This document shows, piece after piece, positions 17,543 to 24,372 of a DNA stretch of 50,431 nt. A program made the position numbers and the translations under genes. Positions within the stretch are counted from its first letter, which is position 1. The number at the start of each line of letters is the position of its first letter. The stretch is from positions 1 through 50,431 of the IMG/VR virus record IMGVR_UViG_3300006749_000018; one strand, written 5' to 3'. The notes under the pieces are model-generated. The model was not told where the DNA came from, ran no database searches, and was given only the letters and a program-made list of their open reading frames with translations. The DNA comes from a virus.

Positions 17543-17897
17543 TCTTATTCTTTTTAAACTGTTTTTTGTTTTCTATATTGTCATCTATAATTCTCAAAGC
17601 AGATTGCATCTCTTCAAGTTTTTTATTTATTGCATATGTTTTTTCATATCCTTCATAAGTTCTTTTTCTCAAATTACCAAGCATACTTTTATTTCTTTTA
17701 ATAGCTTTTTGCAACTTGCCTTTTCTAATAAAAAAAGTACCTAGACCATCAACCAGAATTCTGGGATACTCTAGTGTAGATAAAGATTTTCTAACTTTTG
17801 CATAATAAAAAGATATAAAATCTTCTACAACTTTAGGATGGACACCAACCTCTTTAGCTATTTCTTCCTTAAACTTTTTGTGGCTCTTTGGTCTCAC
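17529..17897 (-). CDS. HU/IHF-like DNA-binding protein
   Basis: 122 aa. The N-terminal two-helix part includes KFKEEIAKEVGVHPKVVEDFISFYYAKVRKSL, followed by the beta-arm start RILVDGLGTFFIRKGKLQKAI (residues ~45-65), close to the HU/IHF G-x-G-x-F pattern. The C-terminal ~45 residues are basic and helical and replace the usual HU end. crAss-like phages carry similar IHF-like proteins. It may bend or compact phage DNA or help transcription of the late arm. It overlaps the next upstream gene by 29 nt and the zinc-ribbon gene by 14 nt. Confidence 0.7.
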   Translation of the reverse strand: MRPKSHKKFKEEIAKEVGVHPKVVEDFISFYYAKVRKSLSTLEYPRILVDGLGTFFIRKGKLQKAIKRNKSMLGNLRKRTYEGYEKTYAINKKLEEMQSALRIIDDNIENKKQFKKNKNANK

Positions 17898-18249
17898 GTC
17901 CTAAAATTTTATAATCTAACAAAACAATTCCTTCAACTTGAATATTCATGTCACTATTTAGGTTTATTGTTTTCTTATTTACTCCATTTTTAATAATCAA
18001 TCCTTTTTTTTCTGCTTTAGTTATTGCATTTCTTGCAGATTGATTGCTTTTGAAAATATCATTATCAGTCAAGTATATACAAAATTTTGTAAGTTCTACT
18101 CCAGCTTTCTTTGCTAGCTTAGTTAAAAGTTTTAAATCTGTATTACTTATATGTATATCATTAAAAAAACAGTGTGACAATATTTGATATGCTACTGTAT
18201 CCTCTATTGTCACTTGCTTTTTAAACTCTACTTTATTTACTATTGCCAT
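17869..18249 (-). CDS. Putative winged-helix protein
   Basis: 126 aa. Residues ~35-95 look like a winged helix-turn-helix: ISNTDLKLLTKLAKKAG, then SNQSARNAITKAEKKGLIIKNG, where the second helix would read DNA and IIKNGVNKKTINL forms the wing. No enzyme motif. It is translated just before the HU/IHF-like protein and overlaps it, so the two may act together on DNA or late transcription. The domain call is from pattern only. Confidence 0.5.
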   Translation of the reverse strand: MAIVNKVEFKKQVTIEDTVAYQILSHCFFNDIHISNTDLKLLTKLAKKAGVELTKFCIYLTDNDIFKSNQSARNAITKAEKKGLIIKNGVNKKTINLNSDMNIQVEGIVLLDYKILGRETKEPQKV

Positions 18250-18250
18250 T

Positions 18251-19168
18251 TTACAAACTTAGTATAATATCAATTAATCTTTCATCTGGGTAACAATCTG
18301 TTTTATCTCTTCTTACGTTAGTATGAGTTAATAAACCTTTTACTTTACCATAGTAAGCATCTTCTTGAAAATCAAATGCTTTTACAGGTCCATATTTTTG
18401 TATCCATTGTTTAAGACCTAATCTAACATCAATACCATCTCTTTCAGCAATATACTTTATCCACTTTTCAACTTCTTCCATTTGTCTATCAGTATAAGAA
18501 TGATATTGAGTATAGCCTCTAAAAGGTTCTTTAAGTGTATAAATCTGGTCTTCTTTAACTCTTGTATTAACATAAGTCTTTCCATCTTTTAAGTATCCAA
18601 ATGCACATATCTCAATACCAGTAGAATGTCTATTCATATGACCACTACCTGTTTTGCCTAAGTGCCATCCATAACCTCCAATAGGAAAAGCCTGTACCAT
18701 TACTCCATCATAACTATCATTACCTGTAGTAGAGCACTTACCTCCTAGTACAAATTCTGTAGCAACTCTACCTCTAGTATCTCTTCCCCAATGATCAACA
18801 ACCTTAAAAGGATTCTGTCTACCAGCCGTATGATGTAAAAAAGCATATTCATTTACTACAGGACCTTCAAGATATTCTCCTTTTGGTAAGTAGTATCTGT
18901 GTATAGTTTGACTAAATTTAGTTTCCCATACTGCAGATTGATTATCAGTATCTTCATCTATAGCTTCTTCTTGGTATGTAGCCCCTACAAGAAGACGCTC
19001 CCAAGTAGATGCACCTACTATACCATCTGGTTTAAGATCATAAGCTAACTGAAATCTAATAACTGCTTTTTCTGTTGCTGGACCAAACACACCATCTTGT
19101 GTTAATTTTAAAATAGTTTGTAATTTGTGTATTTCTGGTCCTTTATCACCCTTCTTGATTAGTTTCAT
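18251..19168 (-). CDS. Endolysin: PG-binding domain plus N-acetylmuramoyl-L-alanine amidase
   Basis: 305 aa from the ATG at 19168; a longer frame to 19258 exists, but this start gives the usual domain border and only a 23-nt overlap with the upstream gene. Residues ~1-60 are a peptidoglycan-binding repeat (KKGDKGPEIHKLQTIL, DGVFGPATEKAVIRFQ, DGIVGASTWERLL). The rest is an Amidase_2-type zinc amidase: FLHHTAG (first zinc His), TEFVLGG, GYGWHLGKTGSG, STGIEICAFG, and THTNVRRDKTDCYPDE with the last His and Cys/Asp ligand. It cleaves the glycan-peptide bond for host lysis. No signal peptide, so it needs a holin, which is not identified with certainty. Confidence 0.82.
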   Translation of the reverse strand: MKLIKKGDKGPEIHKLQTILKLTQDGVFGPATEKAVIRFQLAYDLKPDGIVGASTWERLLVGATYQEEAIDEDTDNQSAVWETKFSQTIHRYYLPKGEYLEGPVVNEYAFLHHTAGRQNPFKVVDHWGRDTRGRVATEFVLGGKCSTTGNDSYDGVMVQAFPIGGYGWHLGKTGSGHMNRHSTGIEICAFGYLKDGKTYVNTRVKEDQIYTLKEPFRGYTQYHSYTDRQMEEVEKWIKYIAERDGIDVRLGLKQWIQKYGPVKAFDFQEDAYYGKVKGLLTHTNVRRDKTDCYPDERLIDIILSL

Positions 19169-19403
19169 CACTTTGGTTTTGGTTATTAGCTTCTTGTTTT
19201 GCAAATGATTGCGCCAAGAACATAGATGCTTGTAATCTTTTAGCTCTTTGTTCTTCAATGTCAGTTAAAAGAGTTTCATACTCTAACTGAACTTTTAAGT
19301 GCTTACTTCCGTCTTTGTAGAAATTTGTAAGCTCTTGTCTTCTTTCTTTGACCTCTTCAGGAGTCAATTGCTCCTCTGGAGCAGTATTCATATCTATTGC
19401 CAT
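19146..19403 (-). CDS. Small hydrophilic helical protein upstream of endolysin
   Basis: 85 aa, acidic, mostly helical (PEEVKERRQELTNFYKDG and YETLLTDIEEQRAKRLQASM), ending in a Gln/Asn/Glu-rich tail. No membrane segment, so it is not a holin. It overlaps the endolysin start by 23 nt. The minus strand carries a perfect Bacteroidota-type -7 element TATCTTTG at 19434-19441, 31 nt before the ATG, but no matching TTG at -33 was seen. Function unknown. Confidence 0.55.
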   Translation of the reverse strand: MAIDMNTAPEEQLTPEEVKERRQELTNFYKDGSKHLKVQLEYETLLTDIEEQRAKRLQASMFLAQSFAKQEANNQNQSDETNQEG

Positions 19404-19476
19404 ATTATTGGTTTTAAGTTAAACAATATATAACAAAGATATAAATAAAGTTTAAATAATAAAAGTTTAAAGTGAA

Positions 19477-19656
19477 TTATCTTGTTGTAAACGTGTGTAA
19501 TGAGAATAAAATAAGGCCTGAGAGTAATATTCCTAAGATTGCTTCATCATTCTGTGTTACTTGTGTTCTATCTTTTCTATCCCAAGATGGTTTTGCTGGT
19601 CCACAGCTGCTAGATAGTAAAAAGAATAGTATTGTAATGATTATAGTCTTTTTCAT
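19477..19656 (-). CDS. Small lipoprotein with C-terminal hydrophobic segment; spanin candidate
   Basis: 59 aa. ATG at 19656 overlaps the stop of the nuclease gene as ATGA; TAA at 19477-19479. Signal peptide MKKTIIITILFFLLSSSC with lipobox SSSC (Cys18), a polar middle of about 20 residues, then a second hydrophobic stretch AILGILLSGLILFSL (about 39-53) close to the C-terminus. A lipoprotein with a C-terminal membrane segment beside an endolysin gene is the layout of unimolecular spanins, but the linker here is very short. It could also be a lipid-anchored entry-exclusion peptide. Confidence 0.6.
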   Translation of the reverse strand: MKKTIIITILFFLLSSSCGPAKPSWDRKDRTQVTQNDEAILGILLSGLILFSLHTFTTR

Positions 19657-20042
19657 GATTTGAATGTTTGTTTTTTACCTCCGTTATAAATATAAGCATG
19701 CCCTTCATCTACTAACATTTGATTCAAGCACATTTCCTTTCCTTCTATGTCTTTGACATATATTTCACCTAATACACGTCCATACTTACCTGTACCGTGT
19801 GATTTAAGCCTACATAATCCAGAATCACAGCTAACGTCTAAAAGTATTTCTTTCGTGCGTGCTTTGGCGGCTAAACCTTTTTTCTTTTCAGCTTTATCAC
19901 GAGTTCTAGATTCCCACGTATCTACGCCTTTCAATCTTATTCTACGTTTTATCCACGTATCAAACCCCAGGTCAATCATAGCATCAAAGGTATCCCCGTC
20001 TACTACCCTCACTAATTTAGCCCTATATACGTATTTATCCAT
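19653..20042 (-). CDS. Staphylococcal-nuclease-like (TNase) protein
   Basis: 129 aa. Typical SNase-fold order: AKLVRVVDGDTFDAMIDLG (VxDGDTF loop, residues ~9-27, Ca-binding Asp), RRIRLKGVDTWE (catalytic Arg and R-L-xGxDxxE motif, ~34-45), AKARTKEILL, GKYGRVLGEIYV (second catalytic Arg in YGRxLG), and LVDEGHAYIY. All main active-site residues appear present, so it is probably an active Ca-dependent nuclease. No signal peptide, so it acts in the cytoplasm, perhaps on host DNA or RNA. Its start overlaps the 56-aa gene (TAATG). Confidence 0.82.
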   Translation of the reverse strand: MDKYVYRAKLVRVVDGDTFDAMIDLGFDTWIKRRIRLKGVDTWESRTRDKAEKKKGLAAKARTKEILLDVSCDSGLCRLKSHGTGKYGRVLGEIYVKDIEGKEMCLNQMLVDEGHAYIYNGGKKQTFKS

Positions 20043-20212
20043 TATATTTCTTTTTCTGATACTAAGGTCATTGTAGTATTAGCTCTATTTCTTAGATATT
20101 GATCTATTGTCCACTCAGCAGTTCTATCTGTTTCTACTGTTACATGTGATATAGTTTCATGCTGAGGTCCTGATTCAACAACTTTAAATATTTGTTTGGT
20201 TTTAATATCCAT
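20042..20212 (-). CDS. Small hypothetical protein, 56 aa
   Basis: ATG at 20212, TAA at 20042-20044. Both ends form TAATG overlaps with neighbours, which strongly supports translation. The product is polar with no Cys or membrane segment (MDIKTKQIFKVVESGPQHET then TAEWTIDQYLRNRA). No family recognised. It lies in a coupled chain of small genes at the start of the minus arm. Confidence 0.6.
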   Translation of the reverse strand: MDIKTKQIFKVVESGPQHETISHVTVETDRTAEWTIDQYLRNRANTTMTLVSEKEI

Positions 20213-20466
20213 TAGACTTTGTTTTTATTAAGGCATTCTATTACGCATTTAAGATCTTTGTAATCATAAAATGTTACTTCGGCTTCAGGAATTTCTACGG
20301 ACCACATCTTTTTTTCTTGTCCGTTTCCACTATCATTAGATACAAAACATACGTTTCCTACGTTATACGTATAGTAATGTATATCTACGTCTAGATTACT
20401 TTCTTCTTTTGAAACGATACATTTCTCAAAACCTAATTTTATTATACTATTTTCTGTCATAGCCAC
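20212..20466 (-). CDS. Hypothetical protein, 84 aa
   Basis: Acidic, beta-rich small protein (LDVDIHYYTYNVGNVCFVSN, WSVEIPEAEVTFYDYKDLKC). No known motif. The stop overlaps the next ATG and the start overlaps the previous gene by 10 nt. Likely an accessory gene expressed from the start of the minus arm. Confidence 0.55.
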   Translation of the reverse strand: MAMTENSIIKLGFEKCIVSKEESNLDVDIHYYTYNVGNVCFVSNDSGNGQEKKMWSVEIPEAEVTFYDYKDLKCVIECLNKNKV

Positions 20467-20807
20467 TCTTCTAGTTTTTCATGAATTGACTCAGGATATT
20501 TAGTGTTCAGCATATCTTTTAGTACTGCACATTTTTCATACTCTTCAGTCTCTATAAAGTAGAGGATCATATTCTCATACTCTTCTTTAGTAGGGCCCAC
20601 ACTAGTATTATGAGCTAGTACGAAGCCAAACTCACTCTCACTGGCCTCTAATACATAGTCCATACTAACTTTATTAGTCAAGAACATAAAAGAATTATTA
20701 TACGCAAAAGAAAGCATTTCATCTTCTTTCTGCATTTCTTCTACAGTCTTCCCGTAGCCGTAATCTTCTTGTTCTTCCATACCATCCATAGTATTACCCT
20801 TATACAT
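20457..20807 (-). CDS. Hypothetical acidic protein, first gene of the minus arm
   Basis: 116 aa, very acidic with four Met in the first 30 residues, so the true start could be 20807 or one of the next in-frame ATG codons (for example the Met before DGMEEQED). The C-terminal part (TKEEYENMILYFIETEEYEKCAVLKDML) resembles the helical UVR/EF-type helix pair seen in small phage proteins. It begins just left of the divergent pivot, so its transcript probably starts in 20808-20870. Confidence 0.5.
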   Translation of the reverse strand: MYKGNTMDGMEEQEDYGYGKTVEEMQKEDEMLSFAYNNSFMFLTNKVSMDYVLEASESEFGFVLAHNTSVGPTKEEYENMILYFIETEEYEKCAVLKDMLNTKYPESIHEKLEEWL

Positions 20808-20953
20808 CCAATATACAAAAATTTTTCCCCACCTAAAAAAAATGTGATGTATTTAGCATTGGCAAGAGGTCCTATTGTTTTGCTCCCCAACTAAATTTTG
20901 GTAGGGGTCTACCCCCTATCATTAATTAATGTTTAACCTAATAATTTTACACT
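20808..20953. promoter_or_regulatory. Divergent intergenic control region between the two arms
   Basis: 146 nt separating the minus (late-type) and plus (early-type) arms. It holds one copy of the phage motif for the plus strand (20871-20900) followed by a GC hairpin TAGGGG-TCTA-CCCCCTA (20902-20918, one bulge). The minus-side promoter was not identified. It is the natural place for arm switching and could include an origin, but no iterated repeats were seen. Confidence 0.6.
20871..20912 (+). promoter_or_regulatory. Phage promoter-like motif, copy D
   Basis: CCTATTGTTTTGCTCCCC followed by AACTAAATTTTGG. It aligns with copies at 23069, 31838 and 35715 in the order CCTAt-T-rich-CTCCC-AnCT-ATTTG. 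It lies 71 nt (CTCCC to ATG) before the 97-aa gene, which has its own terminator. Confidence 0.6.
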
Positions 20954-21247
20954 ATGTACTATTTTAAAATTACTGAGAGCAACAAGGCTCTCATCACAAC
21001 AGACTCACCACTAGGTGGAGTAGAAACTATCACTAAGAAAGTTGGTGGTAGAGAAATGCAAGTCAGACAGCAAGCAGGGAATGGTAATGTCCGCTTTGGA
21101 TTTACTGCTATAAACCCTGAAGACGGAATGGCTTTAAGAGCAGAACTAAAGGTAGGAGATGAAATCCAATCATTAGAACTGACTGAGAAAAAGGTAGTGA
21201 ACCAATCAACAGGAGAAGAATTTGACAACCTGTACTGGGCACACTAA
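20954..21247 (+). CDS. Hypothetical protein, first and monocistronic gene of the plus arm
   Basis: 97 aa, no Cys, beta-rich (MYYFKITESNKALITTDS, KVGDEIQSLELTEKKVVN). No family recognised. It has its own promoter motif in front and an intrinsic terminator 4 nt behind, so it forms a separate transcript. This layout suggests strong early expression of one small product, such as a host-takeover or DNA-binding protein, but there is no direct evidence. Normal codon use for the window. Confidence 0.65.
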   Translation: MYYFKITESNKALITTDSPLGGVETITKKVGGREMQVRQQAGNGNVRFGFTAINPEDGMALRAELKVGDEIQSLELTEKKVVNQSTGEEFDNLYWAH

Positions 21248-21250
21248 AAG

Positions 21251-21275
21251 AAAGGGGAACTACATGTTCCCTTTT
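21251..21275 (+). terminator. Intrinsic terminator after the first plus-arm gene
   Basis: GGGAAC (21255-21260) pairs with GTTCCC (21266-21271) around TACAT, extended by A/T pairs, then five T (21272-21276). It ends the monocistronic unit. Confidence 0.88.
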
Positions 21276-21607
21276 TCACTTATCTAGTTCCAATGTTGGC
21301 TTTTGCAACTATTTTGCTATCAAAACAAATTAATTGTGTGTGTTACGCAGTTAAAGTGAGGCAATATATCCACAAAATACCACCTTTTACCACTAGAATA
21401 AAATAAATGCACAGTATATATATAATATAGCTAACGTAAGAGCACAAACATTAAATTGGGTTTGGTTCGGAGATTGACAATTGAGATGCAAATCATGAGT
21501 CCACGTTATATCACACTCTTATGTTAGCTTATATATAGTATTGTCTCTCTCTTATATGAAGAGTACAGTACCCGCAATATTGTTTAACCCATAATTCACT
21601 TACAGTT
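21276..21607 (+). other. Structured non-coding region
   Basis: 332 nt without a credible gene between the first terminator and the 93-aa gene. It contains the long inverted repeat at 21425-21537 and a small hairpin CTCTT-ATATG-AAGAG further right (near 21550-21565). No tRNA cloverleaf could be drawn. It may hold a phage non-coding RNA, a leader with structured 5' end, or an origin. No copy of the CTCCC motif was found here. Confidence 0.5.
21425..21537 (+). repeat. Long stem-loop: 14-bp inverted repeat with 73-nt loop
   Basis: AGCTAACGTAAGAG (21429-21442) pairs with CTCTTATGTTAGCT (21516-21529) with a single G.T pair, and the stem continues into A/T tracts (ATATATA type) on both outer sides. 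The loop holds GGTTTGGTTCGGAGATTGAC and ATTGAGATGCAAATCATGAG. The pairing is better than expected by chance at this length and spacing. Confidence 0.65.
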
Positions 21608-21889
21608 ATGAAAATAAAATATATAAAACCAGGTGCTTTTGTTAAGCACAATAATGAGATTGGTGTTACATTAGTAGCATCAAACAATGATGCCGTAGTC
21701 AACTTCTTTGATGAGTATGGTGATCATAGAATAGTTCAAGCTCAAGATGTAGAATACCCAGAAGATGTGGAGTTACAGAATGAGTTATTGTTAAACCGTG
21801 GACTTAGAGAGTTAGCCTTGAATAATAATCTAATACAGATTGATACTTGGGGTGATGATTATCTAAGTCTTGTAATGTCATTTGCCTAA
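21608..21889 (+). CDS. Hypothetical protein, 93 aa
   Basis: Starts MKIKYIKPGAFVKHNNEIGV, a small beta-barrel-like N-terminus (KOW/SH3-like in appearance) followed by an acidic helical C-terminus (NELLLNRGLRELALNNN). Soluble, no Cys, no motif strong enough for a family. It starts the envelope cluster and ends 1 nt before the next ATG. The leader upstream includes the stem-loop region. Confidence 0.55.
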   Translation: MKIKYIKPGAFVKHNNEIGVTLVASNNDAVVNFFDEYGDHRIVQAQDVEYPEDVELQNELLLNRGLRELALNNNLIQIDTWGDDYLSLVMSFA

Positions 21890-21890
21890 T

Positions 21891-22046
21891 ATGAGAAAAT
21901 TAATGTACGTTGTAGTGGCTCTATTCGTTTTAGGGCCAGTACTAACATCTTGTAGCTCATCCAGAGGAATGTGTAAAAGTAAAAAGAAATACTATAAAGC
22001 ACAGAAATGCTGGAATGCTAAGAAGCAAAAGTATACAAGATGCTAA
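21891..22046 (+). CDS. Small lipoprotein, 51 aa
   Basis: ATG at 21891, TAA at 22044-22046. Signal peptide MRKLMYVVVALFVLGPVLTSC with lipobox LTSC (Cys21), then a short basic mature part with three more Cys (GMCKSKKKYYKAQKCWNAKK..C). A mature chain of about 30 residues is too short for an enzyme. Probably a lipid-anchored peptide in the host envelope; a role in superinfection exclusion is a guess. It is overlapped by the next tiny gene. Confidence 0.65.
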   Translation: MRKLMYVVVALFVLGPVLTSCSSSRGMCKSKKKYYKAQKCWNAKKQKYTRC

Positions 22047-22111
22047 GCTTAATCATAGGTATAGCCTACTTACTATTAGTAGGCTTATACCTTTACTTAC
22101 ACACTAAATAA
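22040..22111 (+). CDS. Tiny membrane peptide, 23 aa
   Basis: ATG at 22040 overlaps the end of the lipoprotein gene and TAA is at 22109-22111, 1 nt before the next ATG. The product is nearly all one transmembrane helix (LSLIIGIAYLLLVGLYLYL) with a HTK tail. Too short to prove, but the exact fit between genes argues for it. Confidence 0.45.
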   Translation: MLSLIIGIAYLLLVGLYLYLHTK

Positions 22112-22112
22112 T

Positions 22113-22559
22113 ATGAAATATTTATATATCATTGCTTTATCGTTGAGTTTTATTTCTTGTAACTCTGATGATGACATAGCAATACTTGAGTCAGAAGTAT
22201 TTATATATACTATTGACCCTAACAAGGAACAGTATGAAGGAGACATGAGTGATTACCAGTATCTGTATTTAGCACATACAAGTGATAAATCATGTGAAAC
22301 TTTAGCTGATTGGACTACTTATAACTATACATCTAATGGACCATTGTCATATGAAGACTATTTAATCTATTATTTTCTACCTCCTTACTCTATAGGATAT
22401 GGTAGTAAACCGGATTATAAAATATTCAGTAACAATATCTATGATATAGAAGTAGATTCAACGGAGATCAGTTGCAATAATAATATTGGTGAGTCATTAC
22501 TCATTACTAATATGAGCACGCTGATTGAGAATGGAGACCTTATTATTAACTTAAATTAA
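22113..22559 (+). CDS. Surface-type lipoprotein with acidic export signal
   Basis: 148 aa. Signal peptide MKYLYIIALSLSFISC with lipobox FISC (Cys16), directly followed by NSDDD. In Bacteroidota an acidic run right after the lipid-bearing Cys is the lipoprotein export signal that sends lipoproteins to the cell surface. The mature part is acidic and Tyr/Ser/Asn-rich, with two further Cys. It is no known enzyme. Encoded with other envelope peptides early in the plus arm, it is a good candidate for blocking a receptor against superinfecting phages; this role is inference. Confidence 0.7.
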   Translation: MKYLYIIALSLSFISCNSDDDIAILESEVFIYTIDPNKEQYEGDMSDYQYLYLAHTSDKSCETLADWTTYNYTSNGPLSYEDYLIYYFLPPYSIGYGSKPDYKIFSNNIYDIEVDSTEISCNNNIGESLLITNMSTLIENGDLIINLN

Positions 22560-22564
22560 AAAAT

Positions 22565-22885
22565 ATGGATAGTCCTTTTATTAAGAGGTTACTCAAGTTT
22601 ATACTTGTGGTACTTCAACCTTTGTGTGCTGTTTGGTTAATCCAAGTAGCAATCATTGATTACAGCTGGTTACCTGCACTATGTGTAGCACCAGTAATGT
22701 TTCTATCATCAATAGTGCATTTAGCATTACTTGATAGAATTAAAATCTTACCTAGCATAAAATTTACCAAGAAATCACAGATTGGCTTTTCAATAGGCTT
22801 ATCATCTAATGGATCTCTTGCAATCTTAGTTCCTTTCTTATACTTAGTAATAAGCTATAATGAAGATACGGCCCTTGAATTATGA
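22565..22885 (+). CDS. Membrane protein with three to four helices
   Basis: 106 aa. Hydrophobic stretches at about residues 10-28 (LLKFILVVLQPLCAVWLIQV), 32-54 (SWLPALCVAPVMFLSSIVHL) and 75-98 (IGFSIGLSSNGSLAILVPFL). No charged residue pattern of a transporter is seen. Five nt behind the surface lipoprotein gene, so the two are probably made together. Could be a holin-like or exclusion membrane protein; undecided. Confidence 0.6.
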   Translation: MDSPFIKRLLKFILVVLQPLCAVWLIQVAIIDYSWLPALCVAPVMFLSSIVHLALLDRIKILPSIKFTKKSQIGFSIGLSSNGSLAILVPFLYLVISYNEDTALEL

Positions 22886-22909
22886 CACCAGTGTCGTACT
22901 AATAATAAC

Positions 22910-22926
22910 ATAGTATTATATACTAT
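22910..22926 (+). promoter_or_regulatory. AT-rich hairpin in the leader before the DUF4846 gene
   Basis: ATAGTAT-TAT-ATACTAT, a 7-bp perfect inverted repeat, flanked by a looser outer ACTAAT/ATTAGT pair. No T tract, so not a clear terminator. May be an operator or a chance AT palindrome. Confidence 0.3.
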
Positions 22927-23068
22927 AATAACATTAGTATTAAGGCTAAAGAATAATTGGTTAGGTAAGTGATAACCATTGTGTGAGATGGAGCAGTTAC
23001 TTATAGTTAGTTTTTGTTTAGTATAATTTTAATTTTTCATGGATACTGCTCCTGACCACACATATTTA

Positions 23069-23110
23069 CCTAATTATTTTTCTCCCAAGCGGAGATTTGC
23101 TAACATTTTA
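23069..23110 (+). promoter_or_regulatory. Phage promoter-like motif, copy A
   Basis: CCTAATTATTTTTCTCCC then AAGCGGAGATTTGCTAACA. It sits inside the longest frame of the next gene, which supports the later ATG at 23123 as the true start, 41 nt after CTCCC. Confidence 0.65.
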
Positions 23111-23122
23111 ACACTTATAACA

Positions 23123-23905
23123 ATGAAAAATATAATTTATTTACTGTGCTTGATGATAAGTATACCTGTATCAGCACAAATTGCAAAATGTCAATCAAGT
23201 AAGACTATAAAATGCTTGTATAAAAAGCCTAAGCAGGCTAAGAAGTATGAAAGATTTCAAGATGCGTTCTCAGAATGGATAGCAGATCATCCATTAAAGA
23301 GAGATGACGTATTAAAATATCATACAGGAGCAATAAAGTATATTGCACCTAATGATGTATATGATGCTGTATTTGATTATGAGATTGGCCCTTTAGATTT
23401 ACATCAGTGTGCAGATGCAGCTATGTATCTATGGGCATCGTATAACTACAGTAATGGGCCTGAATTCTATGAAAGACTAGTATTTAATGGTGCAGATGGT
23501 ACTGAATATAACTATCTAGGCTATTTAGAAACATCAGGTAAAGAAGATAACTGCAAAACATTCAGAAGATGGCTTGATCTTGTGTGGACTTATGCTAATA
23601 CATGGTCTATATCAGAATATAACCTTGTTTCTGTACCTATTTGGGATATCCAACCAGGTGATGTGTTAATTGTAGGTGGTTTTCCTGGGCATGCAGTAAG
23701 CGTTGTGGATGTGTTGTTAGACTCTGAGACAGGACATAAGTATTTTATGTTAGCTCAGAGCTTTATGCCTGCTCAGGAGAATCATATACTTAAAAATCCT
23801 GCAACAGGAGATGTGTGGTATCAAATAGAAGCATATATGACACATGTTAGAACACCACAATATACGTTTCACATAAATGATTTAAAAAGATGGCGCAACA
23901 GATAG
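23123..23905 (+). CDS. Secreted DUF4846-family protein
   Basis: 260 aa from ATG 23123; the frame is open to 23039, but only the later start gives a signal peptide at the N-terminus (MKNIIYLLCLMISIPVSAQ) and it leaves the promoter motif upstream. The mature part follows the DUF4846 pattern of Bacteroidota: FDYEIGPLDLHQCADAAMYLWASY, then LDLVWTYANT, GDVLIVGGFPGHAVSVVD, YFMLAQSFMPAQENHILKN and a WY...TP ending. The Cys in QCADA and the His in GHAV resemble a papain/NlpC-type Cys-His pair, so an enzyme acting in the periplasm or on the surface is possible. It overlaps the next gene by 16 nt. Confidence 0.75.
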   Translation: MKNIIYLLCLMISIPVSAQIAKCQSSKTIKCLYKKPKQAKKYERFQDAFSEWIADHPLKRDDVLKYHTGAIKYIAPNDVYDAVFDYEIGPLDLHQCADAAMYLWASYNYSNGPEFYERLVFNGADGTEYNYLGYLETSGKEDNCKTFRRWLDLVWTYANTWSISEYNLVSVPIWDIQPGDVLIVGGFPGHAVSVVDVLLDSETGHKYFMLAQSFMPAQENHILKNPATGDVWYQIEAYMTHVRTPQYTFHINDLKRWRNR

Positions 23906-24372
23906 AAGTACCAATACCCTTTGACACTGCATACAAGCTCATTAGAAGTGGGCTTGTAGAGCATGTCAACAGAGATGCAGTAGCAGAATGCTTAATGGAG
24001 ACTATGGATAAAGAAAGTATAGCAATAGTTATTATGCTACTGCAAGAATCTGAACCATATGTACCTTTACTACCAGGTGATTATGTAAAATTTCACCGTA
24101 AATCAGCATACTTTGCAGATAAATATGACACTGATGTCCTTTTAGACATGGGATTGATGGTTGATGATTATATGTTTGGTAGAATACCATATAAAGATGA
24201 TTATGGTAATACACCTAAAAGATTTAGTCCAAGACAGAGTGTAGAATTACTTGTTTATAATAACAAAAAAGAGTATGACACTGAAAATATGAGACTAGAT
24301 ACACATAATCTTACATATGTTGCAGAAGATGACATTCCTTATCTGAAAAACAAACGTGCACAAGATATATAA
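23890..24372 (+). CDS. Hypothetical protein, 160 aa
   Basis: Soluble, mildly acidic. N-terminal helices (VPIPFDTAYKLIRSGLVEHV, ESIAIVIMLLQESE) followed by a beta part with LPGDYVKFHRKSAYFADKYD. No family recognised. It overlaps both neighbours (16 nt with DUF4846, 17 nt with the HTH gene) and so belongs to one translation-coupled unit. Confidence 0.55.
   Translation: MAQQIEVPIPFDTAYKLIRSGLVEHVNRDAVAECLMETMDKESIAIVIMLLQESEPYVPLLPGDYVKFHRKSAYFADKYDTDVLLDMGLMVDDYMFGRIPYKDDYGNTPKRFSPRQSVELLVYNNKKEYDTENMRLDTHNLTYVAEDDIPYLKNKRAQDI

Noticed and set aside
19169-19258. N-terminal extension of the endolysin
   Set aside because: It lies mostly within the upstream gene in another frame and precedes the normal start of the PG-binding domain.
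21425-21537. Stem-loop with GGTTCGGAG in the loop as a possible tRNA or tmRNA
   Set aside because: The stem is 14 bp with a 73-nt loop and no cloverleaf arms or CCA-type end; kept only as an unassigned structure.
23039-23122. N-terminal extension of the DUF4846 protein
   Set aside because: It contains the promoter-like motif and would bury the signal peptide; the ATG at 23123 is preferred.
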